A stretch of 63,317 bases of DNA from contig CAJMSE010000020.1 of assembly GCA_905216025.1 (NCBI GenBank), positions 1 through 63,317 on the forward strand, written 5' to 3'. The position numbers were made by a program, and so were the translations under genes. The notes beneath the pieces are model-generated. The model saw only the letters and a list, made by a program, of their open reading frames with translations, was not told the origin of the DNA and made no database searches. Position 1 is the first letter of the stretch, and the number at the start of each line of letters is the position of its first letter. This DNA comes from an uncultured bacterium. Its GTDB lineage: Bacteria > Bacteroidota > Bacteroidia > Bacteroidales > Bacteroidaceae. Below, piece after piece: positions 26,578 to 33,733 of this stretch.

Positions 26578-27357
26578 ATGAGCACCATCATCTATCCATC
26601 GCCGATATTCGGGCCCGTGCACAGCCGGCGCCTCGGCGTGTCGCTTGGCATCAACCTGCTGCCGGCCGACGGCAAGGTATGCACTTTCGACTGCATCTAC
26701 TGCGAATGCGGATTCAACGCCGACCACCGCCCCACCCTGCGAATGCCGTCGCGCGGCGAGGTGGCCGCAGCCCTCGAGGCACGGCTGAAAGACATGGCGG
26801 CCAACGGACCGGCTCCCGACGTGCTGACATTCGCCGGCAACGGCGAACCGACATGCCACCCTGACTTTGCCGGAATAATAGACGACACAATCGCACTGCG
26901 CGACAGGTTCTTCCCCGAAGCAAGGATATCCGTACTCAGCAACTCGACGTTCATACACCGCAAGGACGTGCACGACGCACTGATGCGCGTGGACAACAAC
27001 ATCCTGAAGCTGGACACCGTGTGCCCTACATATATAAACAAGGTGGACCGGCCGGTGTCAAAGTCATACGACGTGGACACCATCATCAGCCGGATGAAAG
27101 CCTTTGACGGCCACCTGATAATACAGACCATGTTCATGAAGGGTGAGGCCGGCGGCGAAAGCGTGGACAACACCGGCGAAGAGTATGTCGGCCCATGGCT
27201 CGAAGCGGTGAAAGAGATACGCCCGCAGAGCGTCATGATATACACGATAGACCGCGAGACGCCCGCCCACGGACTGAGAAAGGCCGAGCCTGAGGTGCTC
27301 GACGCCATCAGAGACAGGGTCGCGGAGTGCGGAATACCGTGCACCGCATCATACTGA
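26578..27357 (+). CDS. Radical SAM protein, COG0731-like
   Basis: 259 aa. The [4Fe-4S] motif C-T-F-D-C-I-Y-C is at about residues 39-46, followed by a Gly-rich F-A-G-N-G-E-P-T SAM-binding segment near residue 88. The N terminus Y-P-S-P-I-F-G-P-V-H-S-R-R-L-G resembles the COG0731 Fe-S oxidoreductase group, whose best known members act on tRNA, but the substrate here is not known. It lacks a SPASM domain, unlike the peptide-maturase-type enzyme at 35917. It is convergent with the peptide operon, with 49 bp between the ends, and has its own promoter, so membership in that system is unproven. Confidence 0.88.
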   Translation: MSTIIYPSPIFGPVHSRRLGVSLGINLLPADGKVCTFDCIYCECGFNADHRPTLRMPSRGEVAAALEARLKDMAANGPAPDVLTFAGNGEPTCHPDFAGIIDDTIALRDRFFPEARISVLSNSTFIHRKDVHDALMRVDNNILKLDTVCPTYINKVDRPVSKSYDVDTIISRMKAFDGHLIIQTMFMKGEAGGESVDNTGEEYVGPWLEAVKEIRPQSVMIYTIDRETPAHGLRKAEPEVLDAIRDRVAECGIPCTASY

Positions 27358-27406
27358 GCACCATAAGGCTGTATCAACAGAGAGGCCGCGGGCAGGCGCT
27401 CTCCGG

Positions 27407-28900
27407 CTATTTCTGAAATACGGTGACCCGTTTCCGGTTGCCGTCGCTGCGGGCATGGTCGCGCAGCACGCGCGTGGCCAGCCGGTCCAGGGTGAAACCG
27501 TGCGCGCCAAGCCTCTCAACAAGCGTGTCTTCATCCATCGCATTCACTATCCTTTCATCGCCACCGCAAGCCGATGCCCAGTTCACGACGAGATAGCGGC
27601 CTGTGCATACGGCAAGATTACGCAGCACACGATCCTCGTGCTGCACGGGGATATACTCCCCGACACCGGTAAACAGCACCATATCGTATGGATGCCCGAC
27701 GGCGAGTTCTTCCGTCACGTCTGCCTGTCCGCAAGGGAAGCGCGTATCTTCCGGCATGACAAGCGCCGACAGTTCCTCCGTATTCGGATTGCCGTCGTAG
27801 CCTATTGCCGCTATCCCGCTCCTCTGCAGGTCGGACACATAATATCCCGGACCGCATCCTAAGTCGAGCACGGTCTTTACTCCGAGGGTACGGCACAGGT
27901 AGAGCAGGCCGTCGCTCAGGCCGCGGTCGTAGGTGTAGGAGCTGAACGAACGCGTCTGCCAGCATCCTGTATCAGACGCCGCGCGCGACGGTTCTTCAAG
28001 CATATACCTGTCTATCAGCTCCATCAGCGGCTCACTTTCCGGATATTCCAGCTTGCGGGCAAAGAACGCAGTGCTGTTCTTAAGGATCCGTTCCAGATGC
28101 TTCACAGTCAGATTTACCGGAGAGCGCTCCCTGCCGGGTTTGTTCCAATATATGAACCGCAGGTTATCGCTGTTGTTTATGTTATTGCTGAAACCGGAGT
28201 TCATCAGTACCGTACCGACATACGATTCTTCCGGATAGAATGTAAAGCGCATCCTCCGGTAAAGAGCAGGAGAGTTTCTCGTATAGTCAACAAGGTGCAT
28301 TGCGCTCCGCCGGCTTATTGAGAACCAGGCAGACCCGCCATACAGCCGTGGGACCTGGTCCGGTACCCGGCGTTTTATCCCCAGTTTCTTCTGCCAGTCT
28401 ATCAGTCTATGGACAAGACGGAAGCCTTTTTCCGCCTTTGCCTGTATGTAGTCGGTAAACACGAAATAGTCGAAACGATAGAAAGTGCTGTCGTCCACTC
28501 CGCTGTGCGGCATCTGCTTGTTGCTTATATAGCCGTCGCTTGTCACCTCGTGGAAGAAATGATGCAGGAACTCGCTCAGCGGACGCAATGGGTAATCCTG
28601 CCCGCTGAGCAAGTGGAAATAAGTTCCGTCGCTATGTTTCAGAGCCTCCTGCAGAAGGAATATCTCACATTGCAGTATGGAAAAACCGGCCCAATGGACT
28701 GAATATTTCCTGTAAACCTTCCTCACGCCCGGCAGTCCCGATATCTCATCGATGTCTTCAGAGGTAAACGCCGACGTCTTGTCTATATGGATAAAGATGT
28801 CGCATTCACCCCTGAAATAGGATATCAACCTGCACAGCTGGCTCTTGTTCTTATGGGCCTGTATCAATATCACCTGCCCGTTCTTACTCTCCGAAGCCAC
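27407..28900 (-). CDS. GT14-like glycosyltransferase-methyltransferase fusion, cassette 2
   Basis: 497 aa. Residues 1-300 match Core-2/I-branching beta-1,6-N-acetylglucosaminyltransferases: I-L-I-Q-A-H-K-N-K, I-H-I-D-K-T-S-A-F, L-S-G-Q-D-Y-P-L-R, G-S-A-W-F-S-I-S-R and Y-P-E-E-S-Y-V-G-T. Residues about 310-490 are a class I SAM-dependent methyltransferase with V-L-D-L-G-C-G-P-G-Y-Y and G-Y-D-G-N-P. The natural reading is sugar transfer to Ser/Thr of the preceding Cys-rich peptide followed by methylation; acceptor and sugar are inferred. It is the last gene of the operon, 55 bp after the peptide gene at 28956. Its final 561 bp appear identical to the same part of the paralogue at 31843. Confidence 0.85.
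   Translation of the reverse strand: MASESKNGQVILIQAHKNKSQLCRLISYFRGECDIFIHIDKTSAFTSEDIDEISGLPGVRKVYRKYSVHWAGFSILQCEIFLLQEALKHSDGTYFHLLSGQDYPLRPLSEFLHHFFHEVTSDGYISNKQMPHSGVDDSTFYRFDYFVFTDYIQAKAEKGFRLVHRLIDWQKKLGIKRRVPDQVPRLYGGSAWFSISRRSAMHLVDYTRNSPALYRRMRFTFYPEESYVGTVLMNSGFSNNINNSDNLRFIYWNKPGRERSPVNLTVKHLERILKNSTAFFARKLEYPESEPLMELIDRYMLEEPSRAASDTGCWQTRSFSSYTYDRGLSDGLLYLCRTLGVKTVLDLGCGPGYYVSDLQRSGIAAIGYDGNPNTEELSALVMPEDTRFPCGQADVTEELAVGHPYDMVLFTGVGEYIPVQHEDRVLRNLAVCTGRYLVVNWASACGGDERIVNAMDEDTLVERLGAHGFTLDRLATRVLRDHARSDGNRKRVTVFQK
27410..27970. repeat. 561-bp duplicated methyltransferase block, copy 2
   Basis: By line-by-line reading, identical to 31864-32424 (offset 4454). The next 100 bp differ at only a few positions, after which the paralogues diverge strongly. 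The block covers almost exactly the methyltransferase domain. Confidence 0.9.
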
Positions 28901-28955
28901 TATCGAATTCTTTATGATTAAAACCTAATGCTCCACTGCTATCTATCTGACGGGC

Positions 28956-29624
28956 CTAACAAGATGGATTGGTTGGACAGGATGTCGGATTAGTCGGACA
29001 AGAGGACGAATTAGTTGACGGTTTTGAAGGACATGGGGTTGAGTCTGTCGAGCAGGACGAATCCGACGGTTGTGAAGGACAAGGTTTTGAGTCTGTCGAA
29101 CAGGACGAATCCGTTGACGGTTTTGAAGGACAAGGCTTTGAATCTGTCGAACAAGATGAATCCGACGGTTGTGAAGGACAAGGCTTTGAGTCCGTCGAAC
29201 AAGACGAATCTGAAGGGCATGATGTTGAATGCGTCGGGCAAAACGTTGAATGCGTCGGACAAGAAGTCTGATGTATCGGACATGTCTGATATGTCGGACA
29301 GGATTGATCCTCAGGACGGCAAGCACATCCATGAGGCTTGTCACATGTCCAATTAGTATTTCCACTCCAACAGCCAGTACACGATGTGTCACCTTCACAA
29401 AACTCCTGACTACGGCAAGTCGTATTCCTATTACATTTAAGATTCTTCCCACAATATGAAGAATTATCACCACAAATATTATTATCGATACAATCACTAT
29501 TGTTATGACAATCGTAATTGTTCACCGAGGAATCCCTTTCTCCTCCCAATACTTGTACATTCTCCATTTCAGCCGAAAGAGCATCCAGCTTCTTCTCTGA
29601 CTCTAAATCTCTTAACTGTTTCAT
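28956..29624 (-). CDS. Cys-rich double-glycine-leader peptide precursor, cassette 2
   Basis: 222 aa with 28 Cys. Residues 1-28 are a leader (M-K-Q-L-R-D-L-E-S ... L-S-A-E-M ... V-L-G-G) that matches the cassette 1 peptide and the Bacteroidetes L-x-x-E-M ... G-G pattern. Residues 39-82 have Cys at 39, 45, 51, 58, 64, 70, 76 and 82, a near six-residue period rich in Asn, Asp, Ser and Thr. From residue 109 the chain is Cys, Pro, Ser, Thr repeats (C-P-T-H-S-T), then four 16-17-residue units such as S-S-C-S-T-D-S-K-P-C-P-S, ending C-P-T-N-P-S-C. The tail looks like a mucin-type O-glycan acceptor. The start is 5 bp after the barrel gene stop. No homologue of known function is recognised. Confidence 0.85.
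   Translation of the reverse strand: MKQLRDLESEKKLDALSAEMENVQVLGGERDSSVNNYDCHNNSDCIDNNICGDNSSYCGKNLKCNRNTTCRSQEFCEGDTSCTGCWSGNTNWTCDKPHGCACRPEDQSCPTYQTCPIHQTSCPTHSTFCPTHSTSCPSDSSCSTDSKPCPSQPSDSSCSTDSKPCPSKPSTDSSCSTDSKPCPSQPSDSSCSTDSTPCPSKPSTNSSSCPTNPTSCPTNPSC
29010..29207 (-). repeat. Tandem repeat inside peptide gene
   Basis: Four in-frame units of 48-51 bp code for residues 140-205 of the cassette 2 peptide. Units alternate S-Q-P-S-D and S-K-P-S-T endings and differ by a few substitutions, so unit number may vary by slippage or recombination. Confidence 0.85.
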
Positions 29625-29629
29625 AATAC

Positions 29630-31801
29630 TTATCTTAACATGTTATTATTCTCATATTCCGTATACTGTCCATTGTGCTTTTTGTTTCTTCTCGCGTCCC
29701 ATCCTGCAGCAAAACGCCAGCGTAAGTTCAAAGAGAGTTTATGCTCTGACTCAAACATATTGCGGTTTACATAGTAACAATAAGTCGGAGTCATATACTC
29801 ACGATAATATATATCATGGTGTCCGCCACGCAATGGCAGCCTATACTGAATATCCCCTTCTATATTCAAACGATAGTTATTAAGGGTCAGACCAAAGTTT
29901 AGCACCTTCAGTTCATCCCGATAACGGCTCTGCGGAGATACCGCATATCCGTTACCATTATCTTTATACCCCACGACAGCCCCCATTCCAATAGTTTCAT
30001 TAAAGTTTCTTGAGACACCCATGGACAGGCTGCCATTCAGGTTTCCGCCACTATCATCCACACCAAATGCCTGTAAACGATACCGGTCATAGTTATATGC
30101 AACGCTGAATGTATATCTATAAGAATACTTCCTGCCAGCATCAAAATATCCATGACCATCCATATTAACTCTAACAAAAGGCCTAAGATGTTCCATATTA
30201 TGATAGGTCATCATTAGGTTACCGTCATTATCCCTTGTCGTAAGGTTCTGTATATAATTCCCGGAATATGACAGACCTGTATTTAAGCTGAGGAAAATGT
30301 GTCTTAAAGAGTGATTTATCCCGAAACTGAACATGTGTGTCTTATTCGCTTTCAACGACGGATTACCTGCCACAACTACTCCATAACCGGTTATATATGA
30401 TATCGGATTGAGCTGAAACTGATACGGATAATTCACACTGCAATTATAACCGACATACATACTATTTATACTTTGATAACGATAGTTCATGTTAACATTA
30501 ACCGACCACAGGCATCTGGTCTTCGTAACATCTCCATATTTATCCTGAAGCAGCTCCGCATCAACGTTGACCCGGCCGCCCAACTTACTGCTGAACGTAT
30601 AGCCAAGCGAGGCGAAAGCACGGTGACGGAACTCATCCGAGGTCGATGTGTAAGTGCCGTTAGAACTCTTGTAATACCTGTATGTATTCACATAACCCAT
30701 ATTTAATGAAGTCCTGTTGTTCAGCATACGTGAAGCCGAGAGGTTCAGCCGGGTGAGATGTTTGTGGTGCTTGTAGGCGTTGAGGAAGTGGATGCCGCCA
30801 TGCTCGTCAAACTCGTAGCTGTTATCGCTGGTAGAATAGTTGTAGTTGAAATCGCTGTAGAGGCTCCACTTGCCCACCCTGCCGCGGTAGTAAAGCGTGG
30901 CCGTATGGTCGTGACTGCGGTCGAACGTCAGAGTTAGCTCACGCCGCAGGGTCGTCTCCCAATCTGGATTGTCATAATCCTTCTCCACCATATAGTCATC
31001 GGTAAGGTGGGAGTTGTTGTTTGTATAAGTATAGCGCAGCGACACCGAATGCCTGCTGTTGAAATCATAGTCAGCGTCTATATAGGCAGTGTGCTTATTG
31101 ATACGGTTCACATCTGCCGGACCTTTTCCTGCCGATGCGTTCAGATGATAATCGGGGTATACGCGCTGTATTCCGACATCATGATTTTGCCGCAGATAAT
31201 ACATATACCTATAATCTGCTGCAATGCTCAGTTTATCCCGGGTATAGGAAAAAGTCATCGTTGGCCGGGCTTCCGATAACTTTTCGTCCTGCTCCGGCTT
31301 TACTTCTGCTGCGGTTTGCACGAGCAGTTCAACACCCTCATAATGCTCGTACGACACCAGATTCACCAGCACGTCGTAGTCGCGGTAGATGCCTTGCGGA
31401 TGGGTGGTAATCTCTACGCGCTTGAATCTCATGTGAGACAGGTTCTTTATATAAAAGTCTTCCTTCTCCTTGCCGTCCATAAGCAGTTTTATCTTTCCCA
31501 TTCCGTTGTATGACAGCTTACGGTCGAACCGGTCGTAATACATTCCGGGAACGTTGCCGAGCATCTCGGCAACCCCGTAAGCATGCCTGCGCATGCTGCG
31601 GCTGATTATCCACACATCCTTATCGGGGTATCTCAGCACGCGCTGCCCGTCGACGACAAGAGTCTTCAGGACACCGCCCTCCACAAGCGTGTCGGCACGC
31701 ACGGAGTCGGATACCTGCAGAGAAATGTCCGCGGCAGAAGCAGGCAACGCTCCGAACAGGATGGAGCAGGCGGCAATGGGCAAAAGGTTTAGATGTTTCA
31801 T
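29630..31801 (-). CDS. TonB-receptor-like outer-membrane beta-barrel protein, cassette 2
   Basis: 723 aa. A signal peptide ends P-A-S-A-A-D near residue 24. A plug-like region (about 60-165) has L-G-N-V-P-G-M, I-K-L-L-M-D-G-K-E-K and H-P-Q-G-I-Y-R-D-Y-D-V-L-V-N-L. The rest is a long series of amphipathic strands rich in Tyr and Asn, like OMP_b-brl_3 barrels related to TonB-dependent receptors. No clear TonB box is seen. It is paralogous to the protein at 33734, strongest at V-V-D-G-Q-R-V-L-R-Y-P-D-K-D-V-W. Likely role: outer-membrane handling, export or display of the cassette peptide. The middle and 3' parts are clearly more AT-rich than the housekeeping neighbours. Confidence 0.85.
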   Translation of the reverse strand: MKHLNLLPIAACSILFGALPASAADISLQVSDSVRADTLVEGGVLKTLVVDGQRVLRYPDKDVWIISRSMRRHAYGVAEMLGNVPGMYYDRFDRKLSYNGMGKIKLLMDGKEKEDFYIKNLSHMRFKRVEITTHPQGIYRDYDVLVNLVSYEHYEGVELLVQTAAEVKPEQDEKLSEARPTMTFSYTRDKLSIAADYRYMYYLRQNHDVGIQRVYPDYHLNASAGKGPADVNRINKHTAYIDADYDFNSRHSVSLRYTYTNNNSHLTDDYMVEKDYDNPDWETTLRRELTLTFDRSHDHTATLYYRGRVGKWSLYSDFNYNYSTSDNSYEFDEHGGIHFLNAYKHHKHLTRLNLSASRMLNNRTSLNMGYVNTYRYYKSSNGTYTSTSDEFRHRAFASLGYTFSSKLGGRVNVDAELLQDKYGDVTKTRCLWSVNVNMNYRYQSINSMYVGYNCSVNYPYQFQLNPISYITGYGVVVAGNPSLKANKTHMFSFGINHSLRHIFLSLNTGLSYSGNYIQNLTTRDNDGNLMMTYHNMEHLRPFVRVNMDGHGYFDAGRKYSYRYTFSVAYNYDRYRLQAFGVDDSGGNLNGSLSMGVSRNFNETIGMGAVVGYKDNGNGYAVSPQSRYRDELKVLNFGLTLNNYRLNIEGDIQYRLPLRGGHHDIYYREYMTPTYCYYVNRNMFESEHKLSLNLRWRFAAGWDARRNKKHNGQYTEYENNNMLR

Positions 31802-31842
31802 AATATCGTATAATTAGTTTAGTTCTATGCGGAAACGACACA

Positions 31843-33333
31843 TCAGACTGTCCTTTCACGTTCTTTCTGAAATACGGTGACCCGTTTCCGGTTGCCGTCG
31901 CTGCGGGCATGGTCGCGCAGCACGCGCGTGGCCAGCCGGTCCAGGGTGAAACCGTGCGCGCCAAGCCTCTCAACAAGCGTGTCTTCATCCATCGCATTCA
32001 CTATCCTTTCATCGCCACCGCAAGCCGATGCCCAGTTCACGACGAGATAGCGGCCTGTGCATACGGCAAGATTACGCAGCACACGATCCTCGTGCTGCAC
32101 GGGGATATACTCCCCGACACCGGTAAACAGCACCATATCGTATGGATGCCCGACGGCGAGTTCTTCCGTCACGTCTGCCTGTCCGCAAGGGAAGCGCGTA
32201 TCTTCCGGCATGACAAGCGCCGACAGTTCCTCCGTATTCGGATTGCCGTCGTAGCCTATTGCCGCTATCCCGCTCCTCTGCAGGTCGGACACATAATATC
32301 CCGGACCGCATCCTAAGTCGAGCACGGTCTTTACTCCGAGGGTACGGCACAGGTAGAGCAGGCCGTCGCTCAGGCCGCGGTCGTAGGTGTAGGAGCTGAA
32401 CGAACGCGTCTGCCAGCATCCTGTGTCAGACGCCGCATGCGACGGTTCATCAAGCATATACCTGTCTATAAGCTCCATCAGCGGCTCACTCTCCGGATAT
32501 TCCAGCTTGCGGGCAAAGAACGCCATATCATTCTTAAGGATACATTCCAAATGCTTCTCGGTCAGATTCAGTGGGGAGAAGTCTCTACCCGGATTTGTCC
32601 ATAATATGCATCTGAAATTCTCATTGTTATCTATTTCATTTCCAAAAGATGAGTTCAGAAGCACTGTTCCTATATAAGACTCTTCCGGATAGAATGTAAA
32701 TCGAAGCCTCCGGTACAGAGCCGGATGCTCTTTCGTATAGCTTACAATGTATTGTGCACTCCGACGGCTTATAGAAAACCACGCGGAACCTCCATACATT
32801 TGATCCACTTGGTCCGGAATACGGCGCTTTATGCCAAGTTTCCGCTGAAGCCTGATAAGTTTATGCACCAGTTTATAGCCCTTCTCCGTCCTTGCCTGTA
32901 TATAGTCTGTAAGCATATAATACTGGAAACGGAAAAAGGTACTTTCGTCAAACTCCTGATACGGCAACTGTTTATGTCGTATATACCCTTCCTTTGTAAC
33001 CTCGCGAGAAAAGTAATACAGAAAATCATCCAACGATCTCAAAGGATAGTCCTGTCCGCTAATCAAGTGAAAATAAGTTCCTTCACTATACTTCAAAGCC
33101 TCTTTCAAGAGGAATATCTCGCATTGCAATATCGTATATCCGGCCCAATGCACTCCATATTTCCGATAAACCCGCTTCACACCTGGCATTCTCGAAATAT
33201 CCTCAATATCCTCTTGGGTAAATGCCGACTTCTTATCTATATGGATAAAGATGTCGCATTTACCCTCAAAGTAGGCGATAAGCCTGCACAGCTGCGGCTT
33301 ATTCTTATGAGCCTGTATAAGTATTACCTGCAT
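31843..33333 (-). CDS. GT14-like glycosyltransferase-methyltransferase fusion, cassette 1
   Basis: 496 aa, same architecture as the gene at 27407. The Core-2/I-branching domain (1-305) shows H-I-D-K-K-S-A-F, I-S-G-Q-D-Y-P-L-R, G-S-A-W-F-S-I-S-R and Y-P-E-E-S-Y-I-G-T; the methyltransferase domain (about 310-490) shows L-D-L-G-C-G-P-G-Y-Y. The glycosyltransferase halves of the two paralogues differ at many positions whereas the methyltransferase halves appear identical. The gene lies 37 bp after the cassette 1 peptide and 41 bp before the second barrel gene. GT14 enzymes use UDP-sugars; the actual sugar is unknown. Confidence 0.85.
   Translation of the reverse strand: MQVILIQAHKNKPQLCRLIAYFEGKCDIFIHIDKKSAFTQEDIEDISRMPGVKRVYRKYGVHWAGYTILQCEIFLLKEALKYSEGTYFHLISGQDYPLRSLDDFLYYFSREVTKEGYIRHKQLPYQEFDESTFFRFQYYMLTDYIQARTEKGYKLVHKLIRLQRKLGIKRRIPDQVDQMYGGSAWFSISRRSAQYIVSYTKEHPALYRRLRFTFYPEESYIGTVLLNSSFGNEIDNNENFRCILWTNPGRDFSPLNLTEKHLECILKNDMAFFARKLEYPESEPLMELIDRYMLDEPSHAASDTGCWQTRSFSSYTYDRGLSDGLLYLCRTLGVKTVLDLGCGPGYYVSDLQRSGIAAIGYDGNPNTEELSALVMPEDTRFPCGQADVTEELAVGHPYDMVLFTGVGEYIPVQHEDRVLRNLAVCTGRYLVVNWASACGGDERIVNAMDEDTLVERLGAHGFTLDRLATRVLRDHARSDGNRKRVTVFQKERERTV
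31864..32424. repeat. 561-bp duplicated methyltransferase block, copy 1
   Basis: Identical by reading to 27410-27970. See that entry for boundaries. Confidence 0.9.
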
Positions 33334-33370
33334 TGCATATTCATATAATACCTTCTTGCAATCATTCTAA

Positions 33371-33727
33371 CTATTCCATACTCCTGCATCCGCAGTTTTG
33401 AGTATTCGCCGGACAGTTCATATAATGGGAAACGCCACAATCGCAACCATGTGTTATTGTTACTTGACATTTAGGATTAGGACCTGAATACGAACCGGTA
33501 CATTTCTCATTTTCTTTACAGTCTGAATTAGAATAGCACTTATTATTTCTGTTACAATCCCTATTAACAGCACAAGTCGTATTCCCTTGACATTCTATAT
33601 TCTCACTACAGGCATAATTTTCCGATGAATTACGCTCCGACTCGCCTCCCAATATGACGGTCGCATCCATTTCCGACTTAAGGCTTTCATTCCTCAGTTC
33701 TGACTCCAAATCTCTTAATTCTTTCAT
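33371..33727 (-). CDS. Cys-rich double-glycine-leader peptide precursor, cassette 1
   Basis: 118 aa with 13 Cys. The leader M-K-E-L-R-D-L-E-S ... L-K-S-E-M ... I-L-G-G (1-28) matches the cassette 2 leader. Cys residues at 40, 46, 52, 58, 64, 70 and 76 are exactly six apart, separated by Asn/Thr/Asp/Glu-rich pentads such as Q-G-N-T-T and N-R-N-N-K. A second part has Cys at 87, 95, 97, 105, 112 and 114 and ends C-G-C-R-S-M-E. It starts 6 bp after the barrel gene stop. The leader and its radical SAM neighbour suggest a RiPP-type precursor; a Cys-rich secreted domain folded only by disulfides is the alternative. Confidence 0.85.
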   Translation of the reverse strand: MKELRDLESELRNESLKSEMDATVILGGESERNSSENYACSENIECQGNTTCAVNRDCNRNNKCYSNSDCKENEKCTGSYSGPNPKCQVTITHGCDCGVSHYMNCPANTQNCGCRSME

Positions 33728-33733
33728 AATCGT

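Noticed and set aside
26578..27357. COG0731-like radical SAM gene as part of the peptide operon
   Set aside because: It is on the opposite strand with its own promoter and lacks a SPASM domain; proximity alone is not enough.
28969..29356. Plus-strand open frames over the Cys-rich peptide gene
   Set aside because: They arise from the tandem repeat. The minus-strand frame has the leader shared with the cassette 1 peptide and the correct operon spacing.
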